Below are positions 60,625 through 64,000 of a stretch of 64,000 nucleotides of DNA, piece after piece. Positions within the stretch are counted from its first letter, which is position 1, and every line of letters begins with the position of its first letter. A model generated the notes under the pieces. It made no database searches, was not told the origin of the DNA, and saw nothing but the letters and a program-made list of their open reading frames with translations. Position numbers and translations under genes: made by a program. This stretch comes from Helicoverpa zea (Eukaryota; Arthropoda; Insecta; Lepidoptera; Noctuidae): the NCBI RefSeq assembly GCF_022581195.2, contig NC_061461.1:9176001-9240000 (forward strand), in the 5' to 3' direction.

Positions 60625-61481
60625 GTGAGTGACATCTCGTGAGCCTAGTCTAGTCACAGCTTTATTTTTAACACAAGAACGCTAGGATGCGCAGACGCAA
60701 CTATTTTTGGTTCACGGTGCGTTCACACCTATATTCTAAACTACATTCTCATGTTACACAAGAAAATAATACACTGTACAAACATAGAACTGCATCCGAG
60801 TGAATTTCTAGCAAAAAATATACATTCAAGAGAGTTCTCATGAATAAATAGGAACATTGCCAAATCGTAAAAAAATACAGATTATGTCACTGTGGAAAGT
60901 ATTTACATAAAATTTACATTAATTCTATTCAACTATTCACAATTGTTTCACCAAACTTGATAAGCACATCGGTACTACGTAAACTAAAACACGAATTATT
61001 TAGACAAGTACCTATTAAATAAACACTTATTTAGGTAAATAAACAAATTGTATAAGTTTAAGAAAAATGCAAGAAAATCTCATTAATCAGTAACAAAACA
61101 GTAGTAGTAAATTAGAATACAATATAATAGCTCTCTATCTTAATCAACCACTTATATAAAAGAAATGTTGATCGGCTTTTCATATACCTACCTATATTGT
61201 AAGTTAAACGTATGTTTAATGAGTTCATTCACATTGAAGCAGTGATTAACAAGAATTAAGAATGACATTAAAAATATTAATAAAAACAAGAATAGGTTTG
61301 TGTGATTAAATAAAATCTATAGTAATCACATTCAGACGTAAACTACACATGAACCAAAAAACACTATTTAATTTTTCTCGTTTTGGTAGAACCCTAATTA
61401 TATATAGGTATTTCAGGAAATGCAAGACCTCGTCAAAAGTAATCTAGAGGTGGCTATAAAGTTTTTCTCGATTCTCAGGGC

Positions 61482-61619
61482 CTTACTACAAAAACTTTAA
61501 ACCCTGTTTTACACTTGTCTAATAAAATTTTGGCTGCAAAATGAACCATATGTCAACGTCATAATTTGACATTTTTTTAGACAAGGCATAAACTGACGTT
61601 TAAAAGTTTTTGTAGTAAG
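61482..61619 (-). mobile_element. 138-bp MITE, copy B
   Basis: Same family as 39828-39965 in the opposite orientation, one mismatch in 138. Ends cttactacaaaaacttt / aaagtttttgtagtaag. Non-coding. Confidence 0.85.
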
Positions 61620-62870
61620 ACGGTTAGGCTCTATTTACAGAACATGATCCAATCATAGTAATTTATTTAATGACCACATAAAGTGAATAAACGACGCAGA
61701 ATAAGTCTTCTATAAGTAATTCAATTCTTCTGCAAATTGAATTTATCATAAAAAATCGCAGTGTTTAATTATGGTAAACATTACCGATCTAAGCAGTTGA
61801 TCTTTTAGGATCAATAGTTATAAGTCTGAAAAAGTCAAACTACTTAATACAATTCACATTTTTTTTTTTTATTTAGCAAAAGGTATAATAATATAGGAAA
61901 ATTGCACAACAATGTTACACATATTTTTTAAATATTTGTACCCAAATAAACACCAGTGGCCAGTGTCAAACATTATGACACTGTCATGTAGGTGCCACAG
62001 ACAAAAAAACTGCTAGCGTTCGAGACCTTGAATTATAAAAAAAAAACTAGTTTCATTCGCGAACGGACTAAACCGCGATGTTTTTGACTCGTGGGCGCGA
62101 CCTAACGCGACCTTTAGTGACGAAAGATATCATTTATATTTACATTTAGCATAATATTGATTTATAGAATAATGTTTAACATTATGTAGATATGAATCAT
62201 GGTAGACATACAAGTTCAAGGGCAGACTGACTCGGTTTAAATAAAAAAACTACGTATTTCAACCAGACTTTAATTTTTAAAATCCATGAGAATAATACAA
62301 ACGTACTTTTATTGTGAGGATAGTCACTCAAATAACTCAAATCCCAATTATAACTTTACCAAGTTATTTTCCTGCAAACATTAAAAAAATATTCCAAGAT
62401 TAGTTATGTGTAAATAAATGCATGTTTACTTGGCTCAGATAATAAACTGGCCTAAAAAGATAACCACAATTTTTTAACTTGCCACTGGTTGGTAATAAAT
62501 CCTTCTTGGAACAAAATTATAAACTTGATTTCTTTTTTTTTCTTAATTTAAATAAATAATATTCCCGAGACACATTAAGAACGCATTAAAAGCACGTTCT
62601 GTATAGCAAGCGTTATTTATCTTATCTGTAGTCTAATTCTAGTTCAAACACGTGTATTAAAGTATTTGCATTGAGTCTGATGACCCGTACATGACCACAA
62701 AATATAAACGCATACTTATATTTCAATGCATGTAATAGAGTCACTCATAAAATTGCGGTTTTGTTAAGATACAGTTCTAAAATTATTTGCGTGGCGTCTT
62801 GTCTTGGTAGCCTTCGAAATTGTGTGCTGGTAAATGTCACTCCTCCTATTTTTACCCGAAATTCATGTAG

Positions 62871-62924
62871 AGAGCTGCTACCTAATTGCTACCAGCTGCC
62901 ATTAGTTGCTACCAGTTGCTACCG
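62871..62924 (-). repeat. GGTAGCAACTAATGG repeat, copy 2
   Basis: gctgctacctaattgctacc and attagttgctaccagttgct, reverse complement of copy 1. The open frame over it is not a gene. Confidence 0.65.
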
Positions 62925-64000
62925 TCCTGGTTTTGCACACCCGAAATTGGTAAGCTAAAAATGTAGACCCAAAAGTTGCGTATATTTTAACGAATTATGC
63001 CTCATATAAATACTAATAAGAAAAATGTGAGAAACTTCAATCACCTATTTAAAGTTGATTCGTAAATGGAGCCTTCAATTAGTTTTCAAGAACATATATC
63101 TGCTGACTAATCGAGCTTAAACCCACACTGCAGAATCAATGTGCACCAAAGCAATAAACTATTGACCTGCCATTTAAAATGGACTGCAATCACTCTATTT
63201 ACGGTTTTATTGCATTCTTAAATTGTACGCGTATGTGACTCATGTTCTTAAACACTGCTAATACTTTAGAATTCTTTAGATAAAAGCTAATCTGTAAGAA
63301 ATCCCACACGACGTTTTTACAAGGTTGACTTAATGATCTAATGGACTTCAGATGACTAGCGCAGTTTGGGCGCTTTATCTGCGGATTGCAATAACCGATC
63401 CATCTTTTCTTTTTCAATTAGAGATTGACGTAGTTTATATGAAGCTAATGTCAAACTTCTTCTATCTCCTGTCGCAAAACGAAGGATGGTTCGGGTATTG
63501 TAATCCATAGTAAGTCTTCTGAAGTCTACTTCGAATAAGTTTTAATTGTTCCTGATTCGGTAGGAGTAATTCATATATTTTTTACATACCTATATGTATT
63601 TGTATAAGAAGTGCGTGCGTTCGATAGGAAGTGTCTTTCTGAATATGGTAATGCAAATTAATTGTTTATTTATCTATCTTCAGTAGTCATAGAAAGTCAT
63701 CGTTTTCAATGAGGAAAAGAGTAATATGCATTGTAAAAATAAATAGGATAGGGATATGAAACTTATAATGTTTCGTACAAAACTGACAAAGCACGGTCTT
63801 TACATTTTGCATTTAGGCCTTAGTTGATGGCTAAAAAGACCCACCCATATTCAATTGCGTGTTTTCCAACTGTTAGTGACTAACAAAGCCTATTAGGTCA
63901 TCCATTTCCTAATTAGACTGTCTGCGAATTTTAGGACTGTAAAAGTAATTTAGTCTTTAATATTTAAGCCAAGTTCGGTAACCTTTAAAAAGCCATACAA

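Larger units (their letters stand above)
60625..64000 (+). other. Possible first intron of the gene starting at 60330
   Basis: Begins gtgagt; AT-rich with a MITE (61482-61619) and a repeat (62871-62924). No acceptor-exon pair with coding character to the window end. Confidence 0.4.

Overview
The window is nuclear DNA from a moth or butterfly (Lepidoptera), probably a noctuid-type moth. The reasons are the AT-rich, intron-heavy architecture with GT-AG introns, and interspersed repeats that I recognise as typical lepidopteran families (LINE tails with CAT/ATG triplet runs, the 'ctagcttttgcccgcgg' tail, the 'cccgacgcaaaaacgacggg' repeat, tRNA-headed SINEs). The species is inference; no sequence comparison could be run.

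One host gene dominates. A plus-strand SLC16-type monocarboxylate transporter (MCT12/14-like) runs from a probable first exon near 3.0-3.3 kb to a stop codon at 33075. I resolved thirteen coding exons (9210-33075). All junctions are GT-AG and the phases join without conflict, giving 760 codons plus stop. The reading frame enters exon 9210 in phase 0 with no usable upstream Met, so the start lies in an earlier exon; two phase-compatible candidates are given. The protein has 12 predicted membrane segments, an unusually long central cytoplasmic loop (about 295 residues over five exons) and an acidic C-tail ending in a PDZ-ligand-like ESVL.

The rest is introns and intergenic DNA filled with mobile elements. 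(i) A three-level nested insertion occupies 6459-8166: a foldback MITE carries a hAT element with perfect 13-bp inverted ends and an 8-bp target duplication, and the hAT carries a third element. (ii) A complete Copia-type LTR retrotransposon lies on the minus strand at 45330-50178, with identical 216-bp LTRs, a 5-bp target duplication, an initiator-Met half-tRNA primer site, and a one-base frame shift between Gag-protease and the rest of Pol. (iii) Further short inverted-repeat elements lie at 606-991, 39828-39965, 41954-42176, 51283-51461, 53415-53918, 54923-55069 and 61482-61619, together with SINE and LINE pieces.

Two further gene signals are worth following. One is a minus-strand exon encoding the start of a THAP zinc finger, antisense inside the last transporter intron (32434-32534). 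The other is a CpG-rich, TATA/initiator-like first exon with a strong donor at about 60330-60624 on the plus strand, which probably starts a gene lying to the right of the window. I saw no CRISPR array, stand-alone tRNA or rRNA gene, or operon-like system, and I do not claim an undescribed system.
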